Assembly (NCBI RefSeq): GCF_002968285.2
Contig: NZ_CP134400.1
Coordinates: 3,658,001-3,722,000, forward strand
Reading direction: 5' to 3'
From: Mycobacterium sp. ITM-2016-00318
GTDB taxonomy: Bacteria; Actinomycetota; Actinomycetes; Mycobacteriales; Mycobacteriaceae
DNA length: 64,000 nucleotides
The first letter of the stretch is position 1. Every line of letters starts with the position of its first letter. The translations under genes and the position numbers were made by a program. The notes beneath the pieces are model-generated. The model was given only the letters and a program-made list of their open reading frames with translations. It made no database searches and was not told the DNA's origin. Positions 26,588 to 35,315 of the stretch are shown here, piece after piece.

Positions 26588-27010
26588 GTGGCTGAACTCA
26601 CCGACGACGTCATCGCTTTCCTCTCCGAGGGCACCAAGACCGCGAAGCTCGGTTACACCGCATCCGACGGCCGCCCGCTGGTCGCTCCCGTCTGGTTCGT
26701 CGTGGACAACGGCGAGCTGGCCTTCAACACCGGCAAGGACACCGCCAAGGGTCGCGCGCTGACCCGCGATCCGCGCGCGGTGATCTGCGTGGATGACGAT
26801 CGGCCACCGTATTCCTTCGTCCAGGTGCAGGGCACGGTGTCGATCAGCGAGGATCCCGCCGACCTGCTCGACATCGCCACCAGGGCCGGCGGCCGGTACA
26901 TGGGTGCCGGCCGGGCCGAGGAGTACGGCCGCCGCAACGGGGTGCCCGGCGAGCTGGTGGTGCGCCTGCGTCCGACGAAGGTGCTCAAGGCGTTCGATCT
27001 GGCCGAATAG
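26588..27010 (+). CDS. PPOX-class F420-dependent oxidoreductase
   Basis: A 140-residue protein with the split-barrel FMN/F420-binding fold of the pyridoxamine-phosphate-oxidase superfamily (Rv1155/Rv2074-like). Visible elements: ELTDDVIAFLSEGTKTAKLGY, RPLVAPVWFVVDNGELAFNTG, GRALTRDPRAVICVDDDRPPYSFV and GRYMGAGRAEEYGRR. Mycobacterial members reduce quinone-like or conjugated substrates, or biliverdin, with F420; the substrate here is unknown. The GTG at 26588 is the natural family start (VAELTDDV). Confidence 0.85.
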   Translation: MAELTDDVIAFLSEGTKTAKLGYTASDGRPLVAPVWFVVDNGELAFNTGKDTAKGRALTRDPRAVICVDDDRPPYSFVQVQGTVSISEDPADLLDIATRAGGRYMGAGRAEEYGRRNGVPGELVVRLRPTKVLKAFDLAE

Positions 27011-27071
27011 ACGGCACCGTCGCGACGGTTGCCGCCGCCATGGTTTACACAATGAACTAGGTTTGTCATTT

Positions 27072-27602
27072 ATGGATGGCTACGCCTACGACACCGCGCT
27101 TTTGATTTTGCGTGTGTGCCTCGGTCTCACCATGGCGGCACACGGCTACAACAAGTTCTTCGGCGGCGGCCGGATACCCGGCACCGCGGGATGGTTCGAG
27201 AGCATCGGGATGAAACCCGGCATGCTGCATGCGCGCATCGCCGCGAGCACCGAGATGTCGGCAGGCCTCGGCTTGGCCGTCGGTCTGCTCACCCCAGTCC
27301 CTGCAGCCGGCTTCGTCGCCCTGATGCTCGTGGCGGCGTGGACCGTGCATCGCGCGAACGGCTTCTTCATCGTCAAGGAGGGCTACGAGTACAACCTGGT
27401 GCTCGCGGTCGCCGCAGTGGCGTTGGCAGGCCTTGGCGCAGGCAGGTTCAGCCTCGACCACGCGTTGTTCTCGAACACCGGCTTCTATGACCTGTTGCAC
27501 GGCTGGTGGGGCCTGCTGATCGCCGCGGGCGTCGGCCTCGCGGGCGGCATCGGTCAACTGGTGCTGTTCTGGCGGCCGCCGCAGAAGGCCGACGCTAGCT
27601 GA
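27072..27602 (+). CDS. DoxX-family membrane protein
   Basis: A 176-residue membrane protein with four transmembrane helices and the DoxX pattern: LLILRVCLGLTMAAHGYNKFFGG, then helices around AGLGLAVGLLTPVPAAGFVALML, YNLVLAVAAVALAGLGAG and LIAAGVGLAGGIGQLVLF. DoxX proteins have been linked to thiol stress and oxidoreductase complexes, for example with SodA/SseA in M. tuberculosis. The ATG at 27072 has no strong ribosome binding site. The 3' end overlaps the convergent amidohydrolase gene by eight bases. Confidence 0.88.
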   Translation: MDGYAYDTALLILRVCLGLTMAAHGYNKFFGGGRIPGTAGWFESIGMKPGMLHARIAASTEMSAGLGLAVGLLTPVPAAGFVALMLVAAWTVHRANGFFIVKEGYEYNLVLAVAAVALAGLGAGRFSLDHALFSNTGFYDLLHGWWGLLIAAGVGLAGGIGQLVLFWRPPQKADAS

Positions 27603-28878
27603 CCCGTCCGCCGACGACGGTCGTCGCGACCATGTCGGAGGCCAACGTCTCCACGGCGATGCCCGGTTCGAGGACCATCAGGTCACCGGGCTGACCGATC
27701 TCGATCGTGCGCGGCACCGACGGGCGGTCCGGACGACCCAGAAACAACTGCACGGCCTCGGCAGCCGTGATGCGCTCGTCAGGGCCGATGACGTCGCCTT
27801 GGTCCGTGCTGCGGTGAACCGCAGCGCGCATCGCGGCCCACGGGTCCATGCCGCCGAACGGCGCATCGGTGCTCGCGGCCAACGGCACACCGGCTCGCAG
27901 AAGCGACGCCACCCGCCATAACTGTGGGTGTTCGTCGGCAGGTACGTCGCGGAGGTAGTGCTCACCCCGTTCGGCGACGAAGTTGGGCTGAGTGACGACG
28001 GTGACCCCCGCGTCGAGCAGCTCGGCGAGCATGTCGTCGGGCACGATCGCGGCATGTTCGATGCGGTCGCCTGGATGGTGGCCCGCGGCCCGCAGCGCGG
28101 CGAGCGCGACCACCAGCTGCGCGCGGGTCACGCAGTGCAAGGCGACGGGAATGTCGTCGTCGTGATGGTCGGCGACCCATCCGATGAGCTCGTCGACGTC
28201 GAGCCGGTCGTCGTGCAGTATCCGCTTCCCGGGCGCGAGGAAGTGCAGCCGCTGCCGGATCTCCCCGCGCCGGTGCGCCACAGATAACGCCGCGACATCG
28301 TCGGCTGTGAGATCCGGTGTGGCATCGGTGATTCCGGTGATGCCGTAACGAGCCAGGCGCGCCGAGATGTCGGCGAGGGCCGTCACCCGCCGCGGCAGCC
28401 CACCGGCCCAGTCGTCGGTGCTGTTCAACCGCCCGTCGGGATGATCGGCCAGACCGACGCGGGTCAGTGCGGCCGAGTTCAGAATCCACATCGCGCCGCT
28501 GCGGTGCTGTATCCGGGTGGGGGTGTCGGCGATCAGCGCGTCGAGATGGTGGCGGTCGAGTTCGCCTGCGACCGACGCGTGATAGCCGACGGCGCGTATC
28601 CAGCCATCGGGTCCCGGTTCTGCCGTCCTCAGCGCTTGCCCGAGTTGGGCCTCGGTGCGCACCTGCGGCGGCCCGACCGACAGTGAGTCGAGTGCGGCGG
28701 CCATCGCCCGCAAATGCAGGTGATGGTCGTGAAGACCGGGCAGCACCACACCGGCGTCGGCGTCGACCACGTGCTCGGAGTGGAGCGGTTCGAGTTGCTC
28801 GGCGATGTCGGCTATCCGCTCGTCGAGGCGGATATCGGCGAGACGGCCATCCGGCAGTGTGGCGCGACGAATCAGCAT
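27595..28878 (-). CDS. amidohydrolase family 3 (YtcJ-like)
   Basis: A 427-residue metal-dependent hydrolase. The N-terminal beta domain leads to the metal motif LPGLHDHHLHLRA (HxH around 53-57), followed by IQHRSGAMWILNSAAL, VALHCVTRAQ, DRIEHAAIVPDD and the metal Asp region PLAASTDAPFGGMDPW. The C-terminal strand segment closes the composite beta domain. Substrates of this family are varied amides and cyclic compounds; none can be named here. It is the last gene of the operon descending from 32488; the ATG overlaps the CoA transferase stop by seven bases. Confidence 0.87.
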   Translation of the reverse strand: MLIRRATLPDGRLADIRLDERIADIAEQLEPLHSEHVVDADAGVVLPGLHDHHLHLRAMAAALDSLSVGPPQVRTEAQLGQALRTAEPGPDGWIRAVGYHASVAGELDRHHLDALIADTPTRIQHRSGAMWILNSAALTRVGLADHPDGRLNSTDDWAGGLPRRVTALADISARLARYGITGITDATPDLTADDVAALSVAHRRGEIRQRLHFLAPGKRILHDDRLDVDELIGWVADHHDDDIPVALHCVTRAQLVVALAALRAAGHHPGDRIEHAAIVPDDMLAELLDAGVTVVTQPNFVAERGEHYLRDVPADEHPQLWRVASLLRAGVPLAASTDAPFGGMDPWAAMRAAVHRSTDQGDVIGPDERITAAEAVQLFLGRPDRPSVPRTIEIGQPGDLMVLEPGIAVETLASDMVATTVVGGRVS

Positions 28879-30008
28879 GGGGTGAGCCGGCTTTCGATGA
28901 GCGCGTGCACCCGCTGGTTGTCCTCGCCGAGTTCGGCAGCGGACTTCGGCAACGTCGGAAGGCGCGACACCTCATGGCTCTGCGGATCAACGGTGAGCGG
29001 TGAGGTGGCGTAGTCGGCGGCGACCTCCGCAAGGGCGACGTCGACGGTCTCGCCGCCGCCGCGGCGGAGCGAATCGAGCAGCGCCTGAGCGGCCGCCAGG
29101 CCGGTGAGCGGATCGGCGATCGCATCGCCGACGAAGCTTGGGCCCGCTGCGACCAGCCCACCGGCGACCGCGGCGTCGTCACCGAAGGCCACGCGGTCGG
29201 CGCATTCTCCTTCAGTGCCGTAGCCGGTGATACGCAGCCACACTCGGCCGGGGCGCCCGCGCACCTGCTCGGCCGCAAGGCCGTGGCGGGCCAGTGCCGC
29301 GGGCCGGGACCCCTCGATCACCACGTCGGCGGCCTCGAGCAGCCGTCGAACGTCGTGGTCGTGAAAGTCAGTCGCGTAGGACAGCTTTGACGCATTCATC
29401 CAGTCGAAGAACCGTGGATCGCCCCGCCGGGTGCCGTCGGGTCTGCGCGGCGATTCGACCTTGACCACGGTGGCGCCGGCCGCAGCGAGCAGATGCCCGC
29501 ACAGCGGGCCTGCCCACAGCGATGACAGATCCGCGACAAGAAGGGCGGACATGGCTCGCGTTGCGCGAACTCCAGTCCGCATGAAACGCGGTGCAGCGGG
29601 CGAGACTTCGTCGAGGACCGCCGCGGGCAGGTCCAGCAACCGCGCCCTCGCGACGAACTCGGCTGCGTCCCGATCGGCGGCCGCTGCCGTCACCGCCGAC
29701 CAGTGATCCGTGGGTGAGGTGTCCATTCCCAGAAGGGCGGGAACGGTTTCGACGTCGTCCCCGCGCGACAGCGTGAGCGCGCACCAGCCGTCTTGTGTCG
29801 CCAGCAGGCGTGTCGCACCGCCTGCCGAGATGCGCCCGGCCGGAGCAAGCCCCAGCAGCGCGGCCCTTCCGGTGAGGATCTCGTCGGCGTCGACGTCCAA
29901 AGCGCCGCCGAGTTCGGCCGCAGCATCGCAAACATCTCGTGCGGCACGCCGCGCACGGGCGAGTACGGCGTCGGGCACACCCAATCGGCTCACCACGACA
30001 TTCTGCAT
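28872..30008 (-). CDS. CaiB/BaiF (family III) CoA transferase with N-terminal extension
   Basis: A 378-residue protein. The family III fold begins only at about residue 155 (LLVADLSSLWAGPLCGHLLAAAGATVVKVE) and includes a candidate catalytic Asp in AFGDDAAVAGG, ADPLTGLAAAQALLDSL and GETVDVALAEVA. The first 150 residues look like a diverged partner domain rather than the usual start, so the protein may be a circularly arranged or degenerate variant. These enzymes move CoA between carboxylic acids. The ATG at 30008 lies 4 bases after the upstream hydratase stop codon. It is in an operon with the hydratase and two Mce-associated genes. Confidence 0.78.
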   Translation of the reverse strand: MQNVVVSRLGVPDAVLARARRAARDVCDAAAELGGALDVDADEILTGRAALLGLAPAGRISAGGATRLLATQDGWCALTLSRGDDVETVPALLGMDTSPTDHWSAVTAAAADRDAAEFVARARLLDLPAAVLDEVSPAAPRFMRTGVRATRAMSALLVADLSSLWAGPLCGHLLAAAGATVVKVESPRRPDGTRRGDPRFFDWMNASKLSYATDFHDHDVRRLLEAADVVIEGSRPAALARHGLAAEQVRGRPGRVWLRITGYGTEGECADRVAFGDDAAVAGGLVAAGPSFVGDAIADPLTGLAAAQALLDSLRRGGGETVDVALAEVAADYATSPLTVDPQSHEVSRLPTLPKSAAELGEDNQRVHALIESRLTPC

Positions 30009-30012
30009 CGGC

Positions 30013-30963
30013 TCAGGTCGCTTCCACCGCATCCACCAAACCCCAGCGCAGGGCGGTCGCCGCGTCGATGGTCCGCCCGGACAACACGAGGTAGGCCGTA
30101 CGCCAGCGGCCCACCCGCCGCGTGATGCTCACCGTTCCCCCTGCGCCCGGTATCAGACCGAGGCTAAGCTCAGGCAGTCCGAGCACCGAATCACGATGCG
30201 CCACAACCCATCCGCAGAATGCCGCCATTTCCAGCCCGCTCCCGAGCACTTGCCCGTGCACCCGCGCTCGGCAGCGCGCACCCAGCCGCGCGGTGAGTTC
30301 GGCTAGGACCAGCGCCGGGCTGTGCCGCACACGGGCGACATGTGCGCTCGCCGGGTCGGCGAACGAGCCGAACTCGGCGAGGTCGCCACCACTGCAGAAC
30401 GAGGGGCCGTTGCCCGTGAGGATCACTTCGTCGACCGACGGGTCGTGCCGGGCGACGTCGAGGGCTTCCAGCAGCGCGGCGCGGGCGTCGTTGGAGAACG
30501 CGTTGTGGCGCGACGGCCGGTTGAACCGGACGTGCAGCGTGTCACCGTCGCGGTCGGCGACCACGGGATCGGGCAGCGCCGGAGCGGTGACGGGACCCCG
30601 TTGCCGCAGCCATGCGGCGAATTCCCCGCCCGCCTGCAGCGTGGAGTAGGCGAGCGACTCCGTGATCACCCCGGCGACCGTCGACGCCGCCGGATCGGCC
30701 GCGCGCAGCACGTCGTCGCAGACGGTCCCCGCCTGCGGCCACATCTCGAAGCGGGTGGTCAGTTCGACGAGAGCGGTCGCTGTCGACTCGACGGTGACGA
30801 CGCGGCGGTCGGTCACCTCATCCCCGCTGAGGGTGAACGTCGCGCTGTCGATCCAGGACTGGGCGGGCGGCGACGCGATCTCGGCGGCGGATCCCACCGC
30901 CACGACCACTCCGGTCGGGGCGCGCGGACCGGTCGGCGGGTCGCCGAGGTCAACGACGAGCAC
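30013..30963 (-). CDS. enoyl-CoA hydratase/isomerase with N-terminal extension
   Basis: A 316-residue crotonase-fold protein. The crotonase domain occupies about residues 135-316: VRFNRPSRHNAFSNDARAAL, oxyanion-hole pieces FCSGGDLAEFG and HGQVLGSGLEMAAFC, and PELSLGLIPGAGGTVSITRR with the second catalytic acid region. About 130 residues before it have no clear match and may be a fused small domain. A GTG start at 30963, 14 bases after the stop of the Mce-associated gene. It probably hydrates or isomerises an unsaturated acyl-CoA in the cluster's pathway. Confidence 0.82.
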   Translation of the reverse strand: MLVVDLGDPPTGPRAPTGVVVAVGSAAEIASPPAQSWIDSATFTLSGDEVTDRRVVTVESTATALVELTTRFEMWPQAGTVCDDVLRAADPAASTVAGVITESLAYSTLQAGGEFAAWLRQRGPVTAPALPDPVVADRDGDTLHVRFNRPSRHNAFSNDARAALLEALDVARHDPSVDEVILTGNGPSFCSGGDLAEFGSFADPASAHVARVRHSPALVLAELTARLGARCRARVHGQVLGSGLEMAAFCGWVVAHRDSVLGLPELSLGLIPGAGGTVSITRRVGRWRTAYLVLSGRTIDAATALRWGLVDAVEAT

Positions 30964-30977
30964 GGCCCCGCACGGCC

Positions 30978-31622
30978 CTACACCGGGTCGAAGGACGAGA
31001 TGAGCCAGCCGCCGTCGATCTTCTGCATGGTCACGCGTACCGCGCTGTTGATGAAGCTGGCGTCGGGACGGTCCTTGCTCTCGGTGGTCTGGTTGATGAA
31101 GACCAGCACCACCGCCTTCTCCGGCGCAATCTCCGACACGGCTGCGCGCACGACGGCGGCCTGCGTCTTGACAGCCTTCTGCTTGGCCGCCGGCGCGACG
31201 ATCTGCTGGGTGAACTGGGTGTAGTACGACAGGAAGCTGCCGGTGAGCTTGCTCTTCGCGGTCGCGAAGTCCTTGTCGAGGCTGTCCGGTGAGTACGACA
31301 GCAAAGCCACGGTTCCGTCGGATGCGGCTCGGATGGCGGACCGCGTCGCCTCGGCATCGGTGTCGCGGTCTGAGTTGTAGACCGAGTAGTACATCCAGCC
31401 CGTCAGCGCGGCCGCGGCGACCAGTGCAATCGTCAGGGCGACGGCGACCCAGTGCCTTCTCGCGCCCCGGCCCACTCCGCCGAGAACGTTGCGCCTCGGC
31501 TTCGTCGCCGCCGCCTTCGGTTCGGACTCCTGCTGTCCGATGGCGTCGCTCTCGACTGCGGTCGACACCGGCTCGTCGCCATGGGTCGCGTCCACTTCGG
31601 GGACGTCCTTCTCATCGGTCAC
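30978..31622 (-). CDS. Mce-associated membrane protein
   Basis: A 214-residue single-pass protein: an acidic N-terminus (DEKDVPEVDATHGDE), one transmembrane helix at about 58-78 (WVAVALTIALVAAAALTGWM), and an extracytoplasmic domain ending in a beta-strand pattern typical of Mas proteins (VTMQKIDGGWLISSFDPV). Mas proteins accompany mce operons and are thought to stabilise the transporter. The GTG at 31622 overlaps the stop codon of the upstream paralogue by four bases, so the two are translationally coupled. Confidence 0.88.
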   Translation of the reverse strand: MTDEKDVPEVDATHGDEPVSTAVESDAIGQQESEPKAAATKPRRNVLGGVGRGARRHWVAVALTIALVAAAALTGWMYYSVYNSDRDTDAEATRSAIRAASDGTVALLSYSPDSLDKDFATAKSKLTGSFLSYYTQFTQQIVAPAAKQKAVKTQAAVVRAAVSEIAPEKAVVLVFINQTTESKDRPDASFINSAVRVTMQKIDGGWLISSFDPV

Positions 31623-32488
31623 GGTACGAACTCGACTTTCGCCAGCTTCAACTGTCCGCCGTCACGCGCCAGGTTCACGCTGAGCCGCCACGCGCGGGGC
31701 TCCTGCTTCGCGCCCGCGGCGTTGGTGACGCGCGACGACGCGGCCACGAGAACCGTTGCGGTGTCATCGGTCATCGATTCGACCGCGGTCGCGGTCACAT
31801 TGGTTTCGGTGACGGCCTTGGATTCGACGGCAACCTTGACGAAATCCTCTGCGGTGTTCTGGAAGTCGGTCTTGAACTGGCCGGTCGAGTTGTCGATGAT
31901 GCGCTGGACGTCTTCTTTGGCCTTCTTGTAGTCCAGCGACATCAGCGTGACGGCGCCCTGACGGGCGGCCGCTTCGAACTCGGCTCTGCGCTGCTGCTCG
32001 GCCTGTACCTGACGGTGGCTCCAGTACATGTAGCCACAGGCGGCCAGCAGGGCCGCGATCACCAGGACGGTGAGGGCACCCGCGATGCCCTTCCACGACG
32101 GTAGCGGGATCCGCGCGCCGCGACGTTCCCGCGCCGGCGCGGCTGTCAACTCGACTGCGGAGTCGGCAGCGGCGTCCACTTCGACTGCTGCGGCTGATTC
32201 GTCGGCTTCTGCTCCGGGTACCGCGACGGTCTCGGCGGTTTCGGCTGCCTTGGTTTCGGCTGCCTTGGCCTCGGCGGCCTTGGTTTCGGCTGCCTTGGCC
32301 TCGGCGGCCTCGCGGCGCAGGCGCAGCGCACGGGCGCGCGCACGGGCGGCGGCGGCGACCGCCTCGGCTTCGGCTGCTTCGGCCTCCGCCTCCTCCGCCG
32401 AGATGGCGTCGACGGATTCGGTTTCTCCCGCCGTGTCGTCGACGTGGTCGCCGTTCAAATCCGGCGGAGTCTGCTTCCGGGACCGCAT
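31619..32488 (-). CDS. Mce-associated membrane protein with Ala/Glu/Lys repeat tail
   Basis: A 289-residue paralogue of the next gene. A long cytoplasmic N-terminus (about 1-130) is rich in Ala, Glu and Lys with AAEAK/AAETK repeats, partly encoded by a perfect 30-bp tandem repeat. One transmembrane helix follows (ALTVLVIAALLAACGYMYW), then the extracytoplasmic Mas domain ending GGQLKLAKVEFVP. It is the first gene of a five-gene operon (two Mas genes, hydratase, CoA transferase, amidohydrolase). A GAGAAT-type inverted repeat lies about 35 bases upstream, a probable operator. Confidence 0.87.
   Translation of the reverse strand: MRSRKQTPPDLNGDHVDDTAGETESVDAISAEEAEAEAAEAEAVAAAARARARALRLRREAAEAKAAETKAAEAKAAETKAAETAETVAVPGAEADESAAAVEVDAAADSAVELTAAPARERRGARIPLPSWKGIAGALTVLVIAALLAACGYMYWSHRQVQAEQQRRAEFEAAARQGAVTLMSLDYKKAKEDVQRIIDNSTGQFKTDFQNTAEDFVKVAVESKAVTETNVTATAVESMTDDTATVLVAASSRVTNAAGAKQEPRAWRLSVNLARDGGQLKLAKVEFVP
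32251..32310. repeat. perfect 30-bp tandem repeat, two copies, in the Mce-associated gene
   Basis: Bases 32251-32280 and 32281-32310 are identical over all 30 positions, with a partial third copy just before (from about 32236). The repeat keeps the reading frame and adds ten residues of an Ala/Glu/Lys helix per copy. Such repeats can vary in copy number between strains. Confidence 0.85.
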
Positions 32489-32521
32489 GCAACCTCCTAT
32501 CCGGTAAGCACTGTGCTCAAT

Positions 32522-32536
32522 GAGAATGGCATTTTC
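32522..32536. promoter_or_regulatory. GAGAAT-type operator (site A): GAGAATGGCATTTTC
   Basis: A near-palindromic 15-mer related to the consensus GAGAATnnnATTCTC. It ends 34 bases upstream of the start codon of the first Mce-associated gene and lies downstream of the converging fadD3-like operon, so it should act on the Mce-associated operon. Related sites occur at 35300-35314, 36878-36914 and 40257-40283. Confidence 0.6.
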
Positions 32537-32629
32537 TATTTTCGGTATCGCCGCGACGATACAGGATTCGCATATCCGCTGAAATCAGGCATGTCCTGCG
32601 GAAATGCTATTTACGCACTATGCGGGCGC

Positions 32630-34090
32630 TTAGCGCTCTCTCTTGATCAGCTGATCCTTCATCACTTTGCCTGTCGCATTGAGCGGCAGCTCGTCCAGAA
32701 ACTCTACGTACCGGGGCACCTTGAAACCAGCCATCCGATCGCGGCTCCACGCGATCAGATCTTCGTCGGTGACGGTGCCCTTCAGCACGACGAAGGCCTT
32801 GCCGACCTGTCCCAGCCGGTCGTCGGGCACGCCGATCACCGCGGCCTGCGCGACGGCGGGATGCTCGAGCAGAAAGCCCTCGATCTCGGCCGGATAGGCG
32901 TTGAATCCGCCGACGATGAACATGTCCTTCTTGCGGCCGACGATGCGGAGCCGACCGGTGTCGTCGATGGTGCCGAGGTCGCCGGTGTGCAGCCAGCCAT
33001 CGCCGTCGATGGCCTCCGCGGTGGCAGCCGGGTCGTCGAGGTATCCCTGCATGACCGTGAAGCCGCGCATCAGCACCTCACCGTCGGTGGCGATGCGCAG
33101 TTCCACTCCGCCCATCGGAAGCCCCGCCGTGGTGGCGATGTCCTCCGCTGAGTCACCGGGCCGGGACAGCGTCGCAGTGCCTCCCTCGGTCAGCCCGTAG
33201 CCGGTTGCCAATGTCTGGAACGGCAGTTCGTCGAAGGCACGTCTGATCAGTTCGACGGGAATGTCGGCCGCACCTGTGACACCGACACGCAGCGTCGCCA
33301 ACTTGGCTTTGTCGGCGACGCCCAGCAACGCGTGATACAGCGTCGGCGGGCCGGGCAACACGGTGATGCGCTCGGCCGCAACCGTTTCCACAACCCGATC
33401 GATGTCGAAGACCGCCATCGGGAACATGGTTGCGCCACGGATGAACGATGACAGCAAGCCGGCCTTCAAACCGAATGTGTGAAAGTAGGGGTTGATCATC
33501 AGATAGCGGTCGCCCTCGCGCAGATCGATGAGACCGCTGTACTCGCTGTAATGGCGCAGATTCTGGAGGTGGTTCATCAACACGCCCTTGGGCCTGCCGG
33601 TGGTGCCCGAGGTGAAGATGATCTCCGACGTGTCGGTTCCCGCGACGTCGCTTCCGTCGCGGACCGATGGCGAACCGCTGCCGAGGAAGTCGGATTTCAG
33701 GTCGATGACCGGCACGCCGGCAGGCGCCGGGTAGTCCTGGCCCAGGAAACCCTGCTGAACCAACACAGCCTTCGCGCCGCTGCGTTCGATGATGTCGCCG
33801 GCCTCGTCGGATTTGAACCGCGTGTTGACGGTGACGAGAACGCCGCCCGCGGTGAGCAGCCCGAAGGCCGCGATTATCCACTCGGCGGAGTTCGGCGCCC
33901 ACACGGCGACCCGGTCACCCTTGGTTATGCCGAGATCGGCGAAGGCTCCTGCGGCGCGGCGAATCCGGTCCACGACCTCATTGAAGGTCAAGCGCAGCGG
34001 GCCATCGACGACCGCTTCCGCATCGCCGAAGCGGTCCGCCGCGCTCAAGACCATCTCGGGGATGGTCTGCCAGCTTTGACGGGTCGTCAC
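32630..34090 (-). CDS. acyl-CoA synthetase (FadD3-like)
   Basis: A 486-residue adenylate-forming ligase that activates a carboxylic acid to its CoA thioester through an acyl-AMP. Motifs: phosphate loop IIFTSGTTGRPKGVLM (about 165-180), YGLTEGG, TGDLGTID and the C-terminal catalytic Lys in LPLNATGKVMKDQL. The compact length and overall sequence resemble M. tuberculosis FadD3, which activates a steroid ring C/D intermediate. Orthology is not proven. The GTG start overlaps the stop codon of the upstream amidohydrolase by four bases (GTGA), so the two form an operon. Confidence 0.9.
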   Translation of the reverse strand: MTTRQSWQTIPEMVLSAADRFGDAEAVVDGPLRLTFNEVVDRIRRAAGAFADLGITKGDRVAVWAPNSAEWIIAAFGLLTAGGVLVTVNTRFKSDEAGDIIERSGAKAVLVQQGFLGQDYPAPAGVPVIDLKSDFLGSGSPSVRDGSDVAGTDTSEIIFTSGTTGRPKGVLMNHLQNLRHYSEYSGLIDLREGDRYLMINPYFHTFGLKAGLLSSFIRGATMFPMAVFDIDRVVETVAAERITVLPGPPTLYHALLGVADKAKLATLRVGVTGAADIPVELIRRAFDELPFQTLATGYGLTEGGTATLSRPGDSAEDIATTAGLPMGGVELRIATDGEVLMRGFTVMQGYLDDPAATAEAIDGDGWLHTGDLGTIDDTGRLRIVGRKKDMFIVGGFNAYPAEIEGFLLEHPAVAQAAVIGVPDDRLGQVGKAFVVLKGTVTDEDLIAWSRDRMAGFKVPRYVEFLDELPLNATGKVMKDQLIKRER

Positions 34091-35277
34091 GTCGTGACGA
34101 GACGACCCAGGTTCCCACCCATGATCTTGGCCTGATCCTCGACCGAGAGGTGCTCGAGCGCGGTCACATAGTGGGTCGGCTCGGCCAGGCCCTCCGGGTG
34201 CGGCCAGTCGGAACCGTAGAGCACCTGCTCGACGCCGATCAGGTTGATCAGATCGTCGATGCCCTCCTCGTAGAACGGGCTGACGTAGATGCGGTTCTTG
34301 ATCTCCTCGATCGGGTTGCCGAGGAAGGCCTCCGGCGCCTTCTTCCACACCTCGGCCATGGAGTCCAGCAACGGGAACATCCACTTGGAGCCCGCCTCGA
34401 CGATGCCCACCTTGAGCTTCGGATGCCGGAACAGCGCGCCGTGAATCACCCAGGACGCCACGGCATCCTGGATCGGGCGCCACTCGTTGAGGATCGACAT
34501 CGCGTTGGTCTGGAACGGCAGCATCTCCTGCGCCGCACCGTCCCACTCGGACGTGTAACGCGAGTAGCCGCTGTCGGACGAGTGCATGCCCACGAAGACG
34601 TCGTGATGCACGACCCGCTCCCAGAACGGATCGAACTCCGGCAGCGCGAACGACCGCGGGCCGCGGAAGCCGGGCACCGGGGCCGGGCGGATGAGGATCG
34701 CGCGAGCGCCGCGCTTGACGCACCACTCCAGCTCCTCGATGGCCTTCTCGACGATCGGCAGGGTGATCACCGGAGTGGTGAAGATCCGGTTCTGGTAGTT
34801 GAAGCCCCACACCTCGTCGAGCCACTGATTGAGCGCGTGGATGAGCACGTGGATCGCGATCGGGTCGTCGCTCAGCCGCTCCTCGATGAGGCTGGCCAGC
34901 GTCGGGAACATCAGGGAGCGCTCGATGCCGAGCTCGTTCATCTTCTCGATCCGCGGTGCGGGCTCGAAGAACGCCGGTATGGCCCGCATCGGCTCGCCGA
35001 ACAGCTCACGTTTGCTCTTGCCGTCGGGGTTGCCGAACTTGAAGTACTCCTCCCATGCGCCCGGCGCGGCGACCACCGAGAAGGTGGGGTTCGGGATGTA
35101 GTTGCTGATCAGTCCCTTCAGGGCGATCTTCGTGCGGCCGTTGATCTCGACGTACTGGACGATGTCCTTGTACTCCTTGGGGAGGTACTTGGTCATCGCC
35201 TCCGGCGGCTCATAGAGATGGTTGTCAGCGTCGAACAGCGGAAACGGGATGTCGACCCGGTGTGAAAGTTGACCCAT
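34087..35277 (-). CDS. amidohydrolase-2 family metal-dependent hydrolase
   Basis: A 396-residue TIM-barrel hydrolase of the amidohydrolase-2/ACMSD class. Visible metal and active-site pieces: PLFDADNHLYEPPEAMTKYL near the N-terminus, IRPAPVPGF, VFVGMHSSDSGYSRY, and near the C-terminus VLYGSDWPHPEG (conserved Asp). The family includes decarboxylases and C-C hydrolases acting on cyclic acids. The ATG at 35277 has AAGGAGT upstream. It is the first gene of a two-gene operon with the FadD3-like ligase, with a perfect GAGAAT-CCT-ATTCTC palindrome about 22 bases before the start codon. Confidence 0.87.
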   Translation of the reverse strand: MGQLSHRVDIPFPLFDADNHLYEPPEAMTKYLPKEYKDIVQYVEINGRTKIALKGLISNYIPNPTFSVVAAPGAWEEYFKFGNPDGKSKRELFGEPMRAIPAFFEPAPRIEKMNELGIERSLMFPTLASLIEERLSDDPIAIHVLIHALNQWLDEVWGFNYQNRIFTTPVITLPIVEKAIEELEWCVKRGARAILIRPAPVPGFRGPRSFALPEFDPFWERVVHHDVFVGMHSSDSGYSRYTSEWDGAAQEMLPFQTNAMSILNEWRPIQDAVASWVIHGALFRHPKLKVGIVEAGSKWMFPLLDSMAEVWKKAPEAFLGNPIEEIKNRIYVSPFYEEGIDDLINLIGVEQVLYGSDWPHPEGLAEPTHYVTALEHLSVEDQAKIMGGNLGRLVTT

Positions 35278-35299
35278 GAAAGACTCCTTATCCTCTTGA

Positions 35300-35314
35300 G
35301 AGAATCCTATTCTC
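35300..35314. promoter_or_regulatory. GAGAAT-type operator (site B): GAGAATCCTATTCTC
   Basis: A perfect 6+6 inverted repeat with a 3-base centre, the clearest member of the family. It fills the 38-base gap between the stop codon of the upstream CoA ligase gene and the start of the amidohydrolase gene, so the amidohydrolase-fadD3 pair has its own controlled promoter. Confidence 0.7.
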
Positions 35315-35315
35315 C

